Positions 1 through 7,561 of a stretch of DNA of 64,000 nt are shown here, piece after piece. The stretch's first letter is position 1; each line of letters begins with the position of its first letter. The translations under genes were made by a program, and so were the position numbers. Under the pieces are notes generated by a model. That model saw only the letters and a list, made by a program, of their open reading frames with translations. It was not told the origin of the DNA and searched no databases. This stretch comes from JAICMB01 sp963795935 (GTDB lineage Bacteria > Acidobacteriota > Terriglobia > Bryobacterales > Bryobacteraceae), in assembly GCA_963795935.1 (NCBI GenBank), contig CAWCJO010000020.1, forward strand, positions 186,001 to 250,000. The letters run 5' to 3'.

Positions 1-647
1 TTACGATCCCCGGCAATGCGCCGGATAGCCTCTTCAAGAGCGCCGATGCGGCCCTTGGGGTCCCAGTCGCGCTCGCAATTGCAGATCCCGAATACGAAAT
101 TCGATAGAATTTGCCGGCCCTGACGCGTATGCGCCACTTCGGGGTGGAACTGCACGGCGACAATGGGCCGTTCGCGATGCGCCATGGCCGCGATCTCGCA
201 AGTATCGGTTGCGGCCAGAACATCAAAACCTTCGGGGACGGACTGCACAACATCCCGATGATTCATCCAAATGCGCCAATCGCCGTTCGTTCCTTCGAAC
301 AAGGCGTGTTTGCGAAGGGGATTGAGGTGCGCCAGACCGTACTCGCCGCGCTCGCCTTTTTGCACCACCCCGCCAAGCTCGTGCGCGATGAGCTGCTGGC
401 CGTAGCAGATGCCCATGATGGCGGCGCCGTGGGCGGGTGCGAGAATGGCGGGATCGATGCGCGGACTGGTCGGTTCGTAGACGCTGCTCGGCCCGCCGGA
501 AATGACGATTCCCTTGCGGCCGCGCAGTTCCGCGGCGGGCGTGGCGGACGGCCGCACCTCGGCATAAACGCCGAGGTCGCGGATTTTCCTAGCGATCAGG
601 TGGCAGTACTGCCCGCCCGCGTCCAGGACGGTTATTTGCGGTGTCAA
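1..647 (-). CDS. guaA: GMP synthase (glutamine-hydrolysing), N-terminal part; runs off the window
   Basis: Reading the minus strand from a TTG at 647 gives a class I glutamine amidotransferase domain: ITVLDAGGQYCHLIARKIRD at the start, the glycine-rich GIVISGGPSSVY, the nucleophile motif MGICYGQQLIAHELGG (Cys within GICYG) and the His-Glu motif VAVQFHPEVAHT. It continues past the amidotransferase domain towards the ATP-pyrophosphatase domain and leaves the window at base 1. GuaA aminates XMP to GMP using glutamine and ATP in purine synthesis. The TTG start lies 9 bases after the stop of the S41 protease gene, so the two are probably co-transcribed. No ATG is available at the right place, and TTG fits the family N-terminus. 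Only about 215 residues of roughly 510 are visible. Confidence 0.9.
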   Translation of the reverse strand, partial: MTPQITVLDAGGQYCHLIARKIRDLGVYAEVRPSATPAAELRGRKGIVISGGPSSVYEPTSPRIDPAILAPAHGAAIMGICYGQQLIAHELGGVVQKGERGEYGLAHLNPLRKHALFEGTNGDWRIWMNHRDVVQSVPEGFDVLAATDTCEIAAMAHRERPIVAVQFHPEVAHTRQGRQILSNFVFGICNCERDWDPKGRIGALEEAIRRIAGDR

Positions 648-656
648 ACTCTGCCG

Positions 657-2270
657 CTAGGGCCGATCGTCCGCGGAATGGGCGAAGCGCTGCACGACGA
701 GCTTCTTCGATTTCTCGAGCAGAGACTTGGCTTCCTGCTCGGCGTCGGCGGCCTTCGCCACCATGGGATCGACCTCAATGGCCACTTTCTGCGATTCCTC
801 GAAACTGAAGCCGGTGGCGTACATTTCACGCTTCAACTGGTCCGCGATCCAGCTATGATTCTCGGCCCAGTCGGCTTCCGTGAACGGAATGTTCTGCTTC
901 ATCACGTAGGTATGAAAATCGTTGAGAACAGCGTCGTCCGGCGCCCAGCCCTTCGGAAGTTTGATATCCTTACCGCCGAAATATTGGGCGGTGAAGTTGA
1001 AAAACGCAAACTTGCGCAGCAGATCGGTTTGAAACTTGTTGTACGCCGGCGGCGCGTATTTCTCATCCGGAGTGATCCCGCCGCCGCCGTAGACGGTGCG
1101 GCCGCTATCGGTGCTCTTCACATCCATCGGATTTTTCGTTTCGGTCCGCTTGCCGTAATAATAATCGAGGAAGGAAATATTCGAGTAATCGCGCTGGATC
1201 AACCGGCCGCTGGGAGTGTAGTAATGTGCCGTGGTCAGCGCCAGTCCGGTGTCGTCCGACAGCGGGTAGACGGTCTGGACCAGCCCTTTCCCGAACGTGT
1301 TTTCTCCGAGTATCCAGCCGCGATCATGGTCCTGAAGAGCGCCCGCGACAATCTCCGCCGCGGAGGCGGAATAGCGGTTGACCAGGACCACCATGGGGTA
1401 ATTCTGGCCTAGCGCGCTTCCTTTCGCATAGTAGGGCTTCTCAGGCGAGGAACGGCCGCGATGCGAAACTACCAATTCACCCTTGCGCAGCCAATGGCCA
1501 GCTACCGCGACGCCCTCGTTCAGCAAGCCGCCGGGGTTGTCGCGAAGATCGACAATCAGAAGCTTGATGTTCGCCTCGCCCAAATGGTGCAGCGCGTCTT
1601 CCAGTTCCTTGCTGGTGTTCTCGTTGAACTGACTGACATCCACGTAAGCGATTCCGGGCTTGTACCAGAACGCATTCTGAACGCTGAAGCGGGGAATCTC
1701 GCCGCGAACGATATCGAACGTGATGGGCTTATCGACGCCATCGCGGGCGACCTCCACCTGGACGCGGGTACCCTTCGGACCCTTCAAGAGTTCCGCGATT
1801 TCGGACGTCGAAAGGTTCTCGGTGCGCTTGTCGTTGACGGCGAGAATCACGTCTCCAGGCCGCAGACCGGCCTTATAGGCCGGCGAACCTTCAAAAGGCG
1901 CAATCACGATGGTTTTCCCGTTTCGCGCCCCGACCTGCATGCCGACGCCGGAATAGGAGCCGCGCTGATCTTCGCGCAGCGCATCGAAATCCTTCGGATC
2001 GAAAAAGTTGGAGTGCGGATCGAGCGTACGCAGCATGCCCGGGATCGCGCCCTTGTAGATGGCTTTGTCGGACGTCACCTTGTCGGCGAAGTTGTTCTCG
2101 ACGACGGCGAAAACCTTGGTGAAGGACTTGATGCTGCTATCGACATCGTCCCCCGCTCCCACCGTCGCAGCGGAAACGCCCGCGGCCCCGGGGCCGAAGG
2201 TCCCGCCCACAATGGCACAAAATGCAATGAGAATGGGGATAAAAAGAACAGATCGCCGGCGGCGCGCCAT
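657..2270 (-). CDS. ctpA: S41 family C-terminal processing peptidase with PDZ domain
   Basis: A C-terminal processing serine protease acting outside the cytoplasmic membrane. Residue order: N-terminal Arg-rich plus hydrophobic export signal (MARRRRSVLFIPILIAF), PDZ domain around residues 95-180 (GVGMQVGARNGKTIV, SPAYKAGLRPGDVILAVN), then the S41 domain with DLRDNPGG and the catalytic region SASAAEIVAGALQD (Ser) followed by FGKGLVQT (Lys). An ATG at 2288 would add six residues. I prefer the ATG at 2270 because GTGAGG sits five bases before it and the signal peptide then begins normally. It is followed by guaA on the same strand. The family trims the C-termini of envelope proteins; the substrate here is unknown. 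Confidence 0.9.
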   Translation of the reverse strand: MARRRRSVLFIPILIAFCAIVGGTFGPGAAGVSAATVGAGDDVDSSIKSFTKVFAVVENNFADKVTSDKAIYKGAIPGMLRTLDPHSNFFDPKDFDALREDQRGSYSGVGMQVGARNGKTIVIAPFEGSPAYKAGLRPGDVILAVNDKRTENLSTSEIAELLKGPKGTRVQVEVARDGVDKPITFDIVRGEIPRFSVQNAFWYKPGIAYVDVSQFNENTSKELEDALHHLGEANIKLLIVDLRDNPGGLLNEGVAVAGHWLRKGELVVSHRGRSSPEKPYYAKGSALGQNYPMVVLVNRYSASAAEIVAGALQDHDRGWILGENTFGKGLVQTVYPLSDDTGLALTTAHYYTPSGRLIQRDYSNISFLDYYYGKRTETKNPMDVKSTDSGRTVYGGGGITPDEKYAPPAYNKFQTDLLRKFAFFNFTAQYFGGKDIKLPKGWAPDDAVLNDFHTYVMKQNIPFTEADWAENHSWIADQLKREMYATGFSFEESQKVAIEVDPMVAKAADAEQEAKSLLEKSKKLVVQRFAHSADDRP

Positions 2271-2412
2271 CAAAACCTCACTATTCATAGTATATCGGCT
2301 TTCAAGGGATAAAACCGGCGCCGAGCGGCTCGCGATTCAACGGCTCCCACTGGATTCGACGCCGGCGTCCCGGGGATCGTTGCCGTTTATGCGGCCAAGC
2401 CGTTTTATGCTT

Positions 2413-2928
2413 TCAGGCGCTACGCGCCGTCCGCCGCCCGGAGGTGGTGGCGGCCGCTTCCGTCCTGACCGGCTTCTTGGCGGGCTCACCCAAGCGCCGC
2501 ACCTGGTCGCTGACGCACACCAGAAACATCGGCTGCTTCGCGTTTTTCAAGATATCGATGATCCGGCTCTGCTGCTCTTCGAGGTAGATCGATTTTCCGT
2601 CCGTCACCAGATGAAGATCGGACTCGGTCGCCAGAACGTCGCTCAAACGGCGCCCCATCTCGCGTTGCAGAAACCGCAGCACGCGCCGGATCTTCTGCAA
2701 GGAAAATCCTTTCCGTCGAAGCTCGGCGATGACTGTAATTTCGATTACTTCCTGCGGCAAATAAATGCGTTTGTGCCCTTCGTGCCGCGGCGATACGACT
2801 TTGCGTTCGTCCCACCACTGGAGCTGGCGGAGACTGACCTGGGCGATTCGGGCTACATCGCTGCTGCTGAAGGTCTTCCCAGCCGCAGCGGCGCCCGATT
2901 CAGGACGCCCTTTTTTTGTTTTGAACAT
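2413..2928 (-). CDS. MerR-family transcriptional regulator
   Basis: A 171-residue protein with an N-terminal winged-helix MerR domain at about residues 18-95: SSSDVARIAQVSLRQLQWWD is the helix-turn-helix, RKVVSPRHEGHKRIYLPQEV the wing, and ELRRKGFSLQKIRRVLRFLQ the dimerisation helix. The remainder (SDLHLVTDGKSIYLEEQQ, then a stretch ending in a basic Ala/Thr/Arg-rich tail) lacks the metal-binding cysteines of MerR or CueR, so a metal sensor is unlikely. It resembles the HTH-MerR proteins of acidobacteria with an added C-terminal domain. It lies 142 bases upstream of ctpA on the same strand. The target genes are unknown. Confidence 0.8.
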   Translation of the reverse strand: MFKTKKGRPESGAAAAGKTFSSSDVARIAQVSLRQLQWWDERKVVSPRHEGHKRIYLPQEVIEITVIAELRRKGFSLQKIRRVLRFLQREMGRRLSDVLATESDLHLVTDGKSIYLEEQQSRIIDILKNAKQPMFLVCVSDQVRRLGEPAKKPVRTEAAATTSGRRTARSA

Positions 2929-3046
2929 GAAGTCCCGCTTCCGTTTTTTATTCCGCGGATTTAGACAGCCATAAAGATTGTACTGAACCTGCCGCTGGAG
3001 TCAATAGGGAAAAAGAAGCGAGCCTCGCTGTCGGCTGCGCTACGGT

Positions 3047-3265
3047 TCAGCCGCCGCCGACGAATTGTACGATTTCAAGGGCGGAACCATCGCCGACGGC
3101 TGTGGCGTCCCATTCGGATTTGCGCACGATCGAGCGGTTTAACTCGACGGCGACCCCGCCGCCTTCGATTCCCAAAAATGCCAGCAGAGCGCCGACGTTC
3201 TGGCCGGCTGGCGCGGACCGCTCCTCTCCGTTCACGACAATTTTGATGGCTGGCTGGTTTGACAC
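3047..3265 (-). CDS. thiS: ThiS/MoaD-like sulfur carrier protein
   Basis: A 72-residue ubiquitin-fold protein with a GTG start. It opens with IKIVVNGEERSAPAGQNVGA, has the ThiS-typical VAVELNRSIVRKSEWD in the middle and ends EIVQFVGGG. The terminal Gly-Gly is the residue pair adenylated by ThiF and thiocarboxylated to donate sulfur for the thiazole of thiamine. No other thiamine gene is nearby: it faces away from nuoA across a 52-base divergent gap and has the MerR regulator downstream. MoaD or another small sulfur carrier is possible, but the NRSIV..S.W pattern favours ThiS. Confidence 0.82.
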   Translation of the reverse strand: MSNQPAIKIVVNGEERSAPAGQNVGALLAFLGIEGGGVAVELNRSIVRKSEWDATAVGDGSALEIVQFVGGG

Positions 3266-3317
3266 TCTGTTTCGCGCCTCCTTATAGTCAAATTAGCAGG
3301 GATGCGGAGCCCATTCG

Positions 3318-3743
3318 ATGCCGACATCATATCCTGAATTGTACTTCCCGGTTTTTGTGCAGATCGTCATTGCGCTGGCGATCGCCGGCGCGCTGGTGGG
3401 CTTGTCGGCGGCGCTCGGCAAACACGTGCGGGACCGCGCCAAGGACATGCCGTATGAGAGCGGCATGAACCCGATCGGCAGGGCGCGCGAGCGTTTCAGC
3501 GTCAAATATTATCTGGTGGGGATCGTCTTCATTCTGTTCGATATCGAAGCCATCTTTCTCTATCCCTGGGCAGTGGTCTACCGCGAGCTGCGGCTGTTCG
3601 CGTTTTTCGAAATGCTCGTCTTCATTGCCCTGGTGCTGGCCGGCTTTTTCTACATCTGGAAGAAGGGCGCGCTCGACTGGGGCGAGGAAGCGCGTGAAAC
3701 GGAGTTGGCGGCGCCCAATGACGGAGAACTCAGCGTTAAATAA
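3318..3743 (+). CDS. nuoA: NADH-quinone oxidoreductase subunit A
   Basis: First gene of the complex I operon, 141 residues. Three membrane segments are visible: FPVFVQIVIALAIAGALVGL, YYLVGIVFILFDIEAIFLYP and the segment around FEMLVFIALVLAGFFYIW. The family signature includes the conserved FDIEAIFLYPWA and the preceding YESGMNPIGRARERFSVKYY. NuoA is a small membrane subunit at the junction of the peripheral and membrane arms, near the quinone site. The stop is two bases before nuoC. In most bacteria nuoB follows nuoA; here it does not. The promoter probably lies in the 52-base gap shared with thiS. Confidence 0.95.
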   Translation: MPTSYPELYFPVFVQIVIALAIAGALVGLSAALGKHVRDRAKDMPYESGMNPIGRARERFSVKYYLVGIVFILFDIEAIFLYPWAVVYRELRLFAFFEMLVFIALVLAGFFYIWKKGALDWGEEARETELAAPNDGELSVK

Positions 3744-3745
3744 TA

Positions 3746-4231
3746 ATGCTTCCCGAGCATCTGAACAAATATCCCATCGCCGCGGCCCTCGCGGCGGCCT
3801 ACTCCGGCGCCATCGCGGACGGCCACGACGAACATGAAGAATTGACGCTCTTCATCGCTCCAGCGGCGATCGTGGACGTCTGCCGCTATCTCAAGCGCGA
3901 GCAGCAGTTCAATCGCCTGAGCGGCATCACGGCGGTCGACTGGTGGCCCGCCGATCCCCGTTTTGAGGTCGTCTATTTGCTGCACTCTCTGCCGCGCAAC
4001 GAACGTCTGCGGCTGAAGTGCCGCGTCGGCGAGAACGAAGAGATCGAATCGGTCACCGGGGTATGGCGCGGCGCCAACTGGTACGAGCGTGAGACATTCG
4101 ACCTGTTCGGCGTGCGCTTCCGCAATCATCCGGATTTGCAGCGCATCATGATGCCTACCGATTGGGAAGGGCATCCGCTGCGCAAGGATTATCCCGTGCA
4201 TGGGCACAAATACAGTTATCAGAACGAATAG
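3746..4231 (+). CDS. nuoC: NADH-quinone oxidoreductase subunit C (30 kDa)
   Basis: A 161-residue peripheral-arm subunit. The 30-kDa signature is clear: NRLSGITAVDWWPADPRFEV, YLLHSLPRNERLRLKC, then GVWRGANWYERETFDLFGV and PTDWEGHPLRKDYPV. NuoC supports the quinone-binding interface with NuoD. It is separate from NuoD rather than fused as in enterobacteria. It follows nuoA by two bases and precedes nuoD by nine, so no room exists for nuoB in the usual place. Confidence 0.95.
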   Translation: MLPEHLNKYPIAAALAAAYSGAIADGHDEHEELTLFIAPAAIVDVCRYLKREQQFNRLSGITAVDWWPADPRFEVVYLLHSLPRNERLRLKCRVGENEEIESVTGVWRGANWYERETFDLFGVRFRNHPDLQRIMMPTDWEGHPLRKDYPVHGHKYSYQNE

Positions 4232-4240
4232 GAAATCGAC

Positions 4241-5473
4241 ATGCAGGAGCTGACGGCGCACACGGACACACTGGACATCGAGCCGACGCAGGAAGACCTT
4301 CGCAAGAAGCGGATGACCCTGAACATGGGGCCGCAGCACCCGTCCACGCATGGCGTGCTCCGTGTATTAATCGAGCTGGACGGCGAAAATATTACGCGAG
4401 CCACTCCCGACATCGGCTTTCTGCACACCGGGATCGAGAAGGAGTGCGAGGCCAAGACCTGGCAGCAGACCGTGACGCTGACGGACCGCGTCGACTATCT
4501 CGCAAACCTTTCGAACAATCTGGTTTACGCGCTGGCAGTTGAGAAGCTGATCGGCGATATCGAAATTCCGGAATTCGCGCAATGGATGCGCGTGATGCTG
4601 GTGGAGCTGACGCGAATCAACAGCCACTTGGTGTGGCTCGGAACGCATGCGCTCGATCTGGGCGCGATGACCGTCTTCTTTTATTGTTTCCGCGAGCGCG
4701 AGGACATTCTGAAGATTTTCGAGATGTTCTCCGGGCAGCGGATGATGACCAGCTATATCCGCCCCGGCGGCCTCGCCTTGGAGCCGCCCCGCGGCTGGCG
4801 GCATGCGGTCGGCAAATTTATCGACGCATTCCCCAGCAAGGTGGATGAGTACGAGGAGCTGTTGGATACCAATCCGATCTGGATGCGGCGTACGAAAGGC
4901 GTGGGCTTCATTTCGCTCGAGGACATGCTGGAGCTGGGCATCACGGGTCCCATGCTTCGCGCCGCGGGATTGAAGTGGGACATTCGCAAAACCGAACCCT
5001 ATTCGTCGTACGACAAGTTCGATTTCGAAGTGCCCACGCGGACGGAGAACGACGTGTATGCGAGATATCGCGTACGTCTCTCCGAGATGCGCCAAAGCGC
5101 GCGCATCGTGAAGCAGGCGCTGGAAGGCATGCCGGCCGGCGGAAAGTGGCAGGCCGACGCCCCGAAGATCGTTCTGCCGGAGCGCGAAAAGATGAAGACG
5201 CAGATGGAGGCGCTCATTTATCATTTCAAGATCGTGACGGAGGGATACCGCGTTCCTGCTGGCGAGGTGTATCAGGCGGTGGAATCGCCGCGCGGCGAAA
5301 TCTGCTATTACATCGTTAGCAACGGGACTTCGCGGCCATATCGCGTGTTCATGCGTACGCCGAGCTTCGGGAATATTCAGGGGTTGGGCAAGCTGCTCGA
5401 AGGCTCGCTCATTGCCGATTCGATCGCGTCGATGGGGAGCATGGATTTCGTGCTGGGGGACACGGACCGGTAA
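4241..5473 (+). CDS. nuoD: NADH-quinone oxidoreductase subunit D (49 kDa)
   Basis: A 410-residue subunit forming the quinone pocket of complex I. Diagnostic stretches are LNMGPQHPSTHGVLRVLIEL (with the conserved His pair), DIGFLHTGIEKECEAKTWQQ, NSHLVWLGTHALDLGAMTVF, the PGGLALEPPRGW loop, and the C-terminal PSFGNIQGLGKLLEGSLIAD followed by DFVLGDTDR. Length and motifs are normal. It is a relative of NiFe-hydrogenase large subunits but lacks the nickel cysteines. It lies in tight operon spacing with nuoC upstream and nuoE downstream (8 bases). Confidence 0.96.
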   Translation: MQELTAHTDTLDIEPTQEDLRKKRMTLNMGPQHPSTHGVLRVLIELDGENITRATPDIGFLHTGIEKECEAKTWQQTVTLTDRVDYLANLSNNLVYALAVEKLIGDIEIPEFAQWMRVMLVELTRINSHLVWLGTHALDLGAMTVFFYCFREREDILKIFEMFSGQRMMTSYIRPGGLALEPPRGWRHAVGKFIDAFPSKVDEYEELLDTNPIWMRRTKGVGFISLEDMLELGITGPMLRAAGLKWDIRKTEPYSSYDKFDFEVPTRTENDVYARYRVRLSEMRQSARIVKQALEGMPAGGKWQADAPKIVLPEREKMKTQMEALIYHFKIVTEGYRVPAGEVYQAVESPRGEICYYIVSNGTSRPYRVFMRTPSFGNIQGLGKLLEGSLIADSIASMGSMDFVLGDTDR

Positions 5474-5481
5474 CGCGGCAA

Positions 5482-5967
5482 TGACATTTTCACCGGAGTT
5501 GGAATCGAAATTCGCGAAGATGTTGGAAATTTATCCGGCGGGCCGGACGCGGTCGGCCGTTATTCCGATGCTGTTGTTTGCGCAGGACGAAATCGGCCAG
5601 GTCACCTCCGAGCTGGTCGAAGAAGTGGCGAGGCGCTGCCAGGTCACGCCGCTGCAGGTGGACGAGGTCGTCGGCTACTACTCGATGCTGCATCGCAAGC
5701 CGCTCGGCAAATATCACGTGCAGGTGTGTACGAACATCAGTTGCCTGCTCGTGGGCGGAGAAGAGTTGTTCGAGCATGCCAGCCGGGAGCTCGGAATCGG
5801 GAACAAGCAAGCGACGGCGGACGGGCATGTTCTCGCTCGAAGAGGTCGAGTGCATCGGCGCGTGCTCCTGGGCCCCGGCGATCCAGGTGAACTACGATTT
5901 TCACCATTTTGTGACGCCGGAGAAGCTGGACAAATTGTTGGAGGATATCAGGAGGGCAAATGGATAA
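5482..5967 (+). CDS. nuoE: NADH-quinone oxidoreductase subunit E (24 kDa); one frameshift in this sequence
   Basis: From the ATG at 5482 the protein reads FSPELESKFAKMLEIYPAGR, VDEVVGYYSMLHRKPLGKYH, then the first [2Fe-2S] ligands in CTNISCLLVGGEELF. At the GGG run at 5823-5825 the frame breaks. Dropping one G restores MFSLEEVECIGACSWAP (the other two cysteines) and the end ...EKLDKLLEDIRRANG, stop at 5965-5967. All four cluster N1a cysteines are present once the frame is joined. NuoE is part of the NADH-oxidising module with NuoF and NuoG. The single extra base in a run inside an otherwise intact gene suggests a sequence error rather than a pseudogene. Confidence 0.88.
5823..5826 (+). other. 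Frameshift position in nuoE
   Basis: GGGC where GGC would keep the frame from ...KQATADG into MFSLEEVEC. One surplus G in a three-base run. Confidence 0.85.
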
Positions 5968-6244
5968 CGATGCTCGGCATTTCGACAGTGCGCGGCCGGC
6001 GTGGGAAGAGCAACTCCGCGCAAAGGTTGCAGCGGCGGAGGAGCATTTCGCCAGCAAGCTGACGGTGCTGAAGGAAGAGGATCTCGTTGAGGAAATCCGC
6101 CGCGCTCAGAGTGAATTGGGGCCGGCCTTCGACGGCTCTGTTGCGGCGCGGATCATCGAAAAGCGAAAGATAGAGGCCGACCGGTCGAATCGGGATGCGT
6201 TAACCGACATCCAGGAGAAACTGCTTGGCGGCGGTCCTCGTTAG
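5960..6244 (+). CDS. Small soluble protein of unknown function inside the nuo operon
   Basis: A 94-residue protein between nuoE and nuoF. Its ATG overlaps the nuoE stop by eight bases and its stop is three bases before nuoF, so it is translated as part of the operon. The sequence is mostly charged helix (WEEQLRAKVAAAEEHFASKL, LKEEDLVEEIRRAQSELGPA), without a membrane segment, signal peptide or cysteines. I do not recognise a family. Spacing, codon use like its neighbours and a fixed place in the electron-input module suggest an accessory or assembly role for complex I, but that is inference. Confidence 0.72.
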   Translation: MDNDARHFDSARPAWEEQLRAKVAAAEEHFASKLTVLKEEDLVEEIRRAQSELGPAFDGSVAARIIEKRKIEADRSNRDALTDIQEKLLGGGPR

Positions 6245-6247
6245 CGA

Positions 6248-7555
6248 ATGCTGTACAACGAACCGAGTCCTCTTGAAGTGAGAGTGCTGTCGAAGCGATT
6301 CGGCTTGCCCAATTCCGAATCGCTCGATACCTATCTGGCGACCGACGGCTTCGTCGCTTTTCGCAAAGCCGCGACGATGAAGCCCGAGGAGATCATCAAT
6401 GAGGTGAAGGCGTCCAACCTGCGCGGGCGCGGCGGCGCGGGCTTCCCGACCGGCTTGAAGTGGAGCTTCGTGCCGCGCAAGTCGCCGCACCCCAAATACA
6501 TTCTCGTCAATGCCGACGAAAGCGAGCCGGGCACCTGCAAGGACCGCGTTCTCATGGAATACGATCCGCACCAGTTGCTCGAAGGCATGCTGATCGCGGG
6601 CCTCGCGGTCGATTCGCACAAGGGCTACATCTACACGCGCGGCGAATACCGCTATCTGATCGACATCATGGACCGCGCCATCGCCGAAGAGTACTCAAAA
6701 GGATATCTGGGCAAAAATATCCTGGGCACGGGCTTCGATTTCGACGTCTATACGCATACCGGCGCAGGCGCCTACGAGTGCGGCGAGGAAACGGCGCTGC
6801 TCGATTCGATCGAAGGCAAGCGCGGCATTCCGCGCCTGAAACCTCCGTTTCCGGCCGTCGCCGGCGCGTGGCAGAGCCCGACAGTTTTGAATAACGTCGA
6901 AACGTACTGCTCCGTTCCGGCCATCATCCGCGACGGCGGGGAAGCGTTTGCGAAGCTGGGCACGCCGAAGAACGGCGGTACGCGCCTGTTCTGCCTCTCC
7001 GGCCACATCAACAAGCCCGGCGTCTACGAGCTGCCCATGGGTTTCAATTTGATGCGCATGATCGAGGAGGTCGGCGGCGGAATGCGCAACGGCAAGAAGC
7101 TGAAGGCCGTGATTCCAGGCGGCTCGTCGTGCCCGGTGCTGAAAGCCGATGAATGCGACCTCGCCATGGATTTCGATACCGTGGCCAAGGCCGGCAGCAT
7201 GCTCGGCTCCGGCGGCGTCGTCATCATGGACGAGGACACCTGCCTGGTTCGCGTCATGCTCCGCATCATGAAGTTCTACGCGCACGAAAGCTGCGGCTGG
7301 TGCATCCCGTGCCGCGAGGGAACGACATGGCTGCGGAAGGTGCTCGAGCGCTTCCATTCGGGCGCAGGCGTGGCCAGCGACATCCCGCTGATGTACGACG
7401 TCTCGAAAAACATGCTGGGCCGCACTTTCTGCGCGCTGGGCGACGCGGCGGCCATGCCCATGATGTCCTTTATCGAGAAATTTCGCGAGGAGTTCGAAGC
7501 TCACCTGCAAGGGGAGTGCCCCTTCGAGCACAAGCGCGAGTTGGCGCTGGTATAA
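6248..7555 (+). CDS. nuoF: NADH-quinone oxidoreductase subunit F (51 kDa)
   Basis: A 435-residue flavoprotein that oxidises NADH. Visible sites: the FMN/NADH loop LRGRGGAGFPTGLKWSFVP, the nucleotide-binding ADESEPGTCKDR, GAGAYECGEETALLDSIEGK, and the C-terminal cluster N3 motif SCGWCIPCREGTTW with the fourth cysteine later in FCALGDAAAMP. Length is normal. It is three bases after the 94-aa ORF and six bases before nuoG. Together with NuoE and NuoG it makes the NADH dehydrogenase module of complex I. Confidence 0.96.
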   Translation: MLYNEPSPLEVRVLSKRFGLPNSESLDTYLATDGFVAFRKAATMKPEEIINEVKASNLRGRGGAGFPTGLKWSFVPRKSPHPKYILVNADESEPGTCKDRVLMEYDPHQLLEGMLIAGLAVDSHKGYIYTRGEYRYLIDIMDRAIAEEYSKGYLGKNILGTGFDFDVYTHTGAGAYECGEETALLDSIEGKRGIPRLKPPFPAVAGAWQSPTVLNNVETYCSVPAIIRDGGEAFAKLGTPKNGGTRLFCLSGHINKPGVYELPMGFNLMRMIEEVGGGMRNGKKLKAVIPGGSSCPVLKADECDLAMDFDTVAKAGSMLGSGGVVIMDEDTCLVRVMLRIMKFYAHESCGWCIPCREGTTWLRKVLERFHSGAGVASDIPLMYDVSKNMLGRTFCALGDAAAMPMMSFIEKFREEFEAHLQGECPFEHKRELALV

Positions 7556-7561
7556 ACATAA

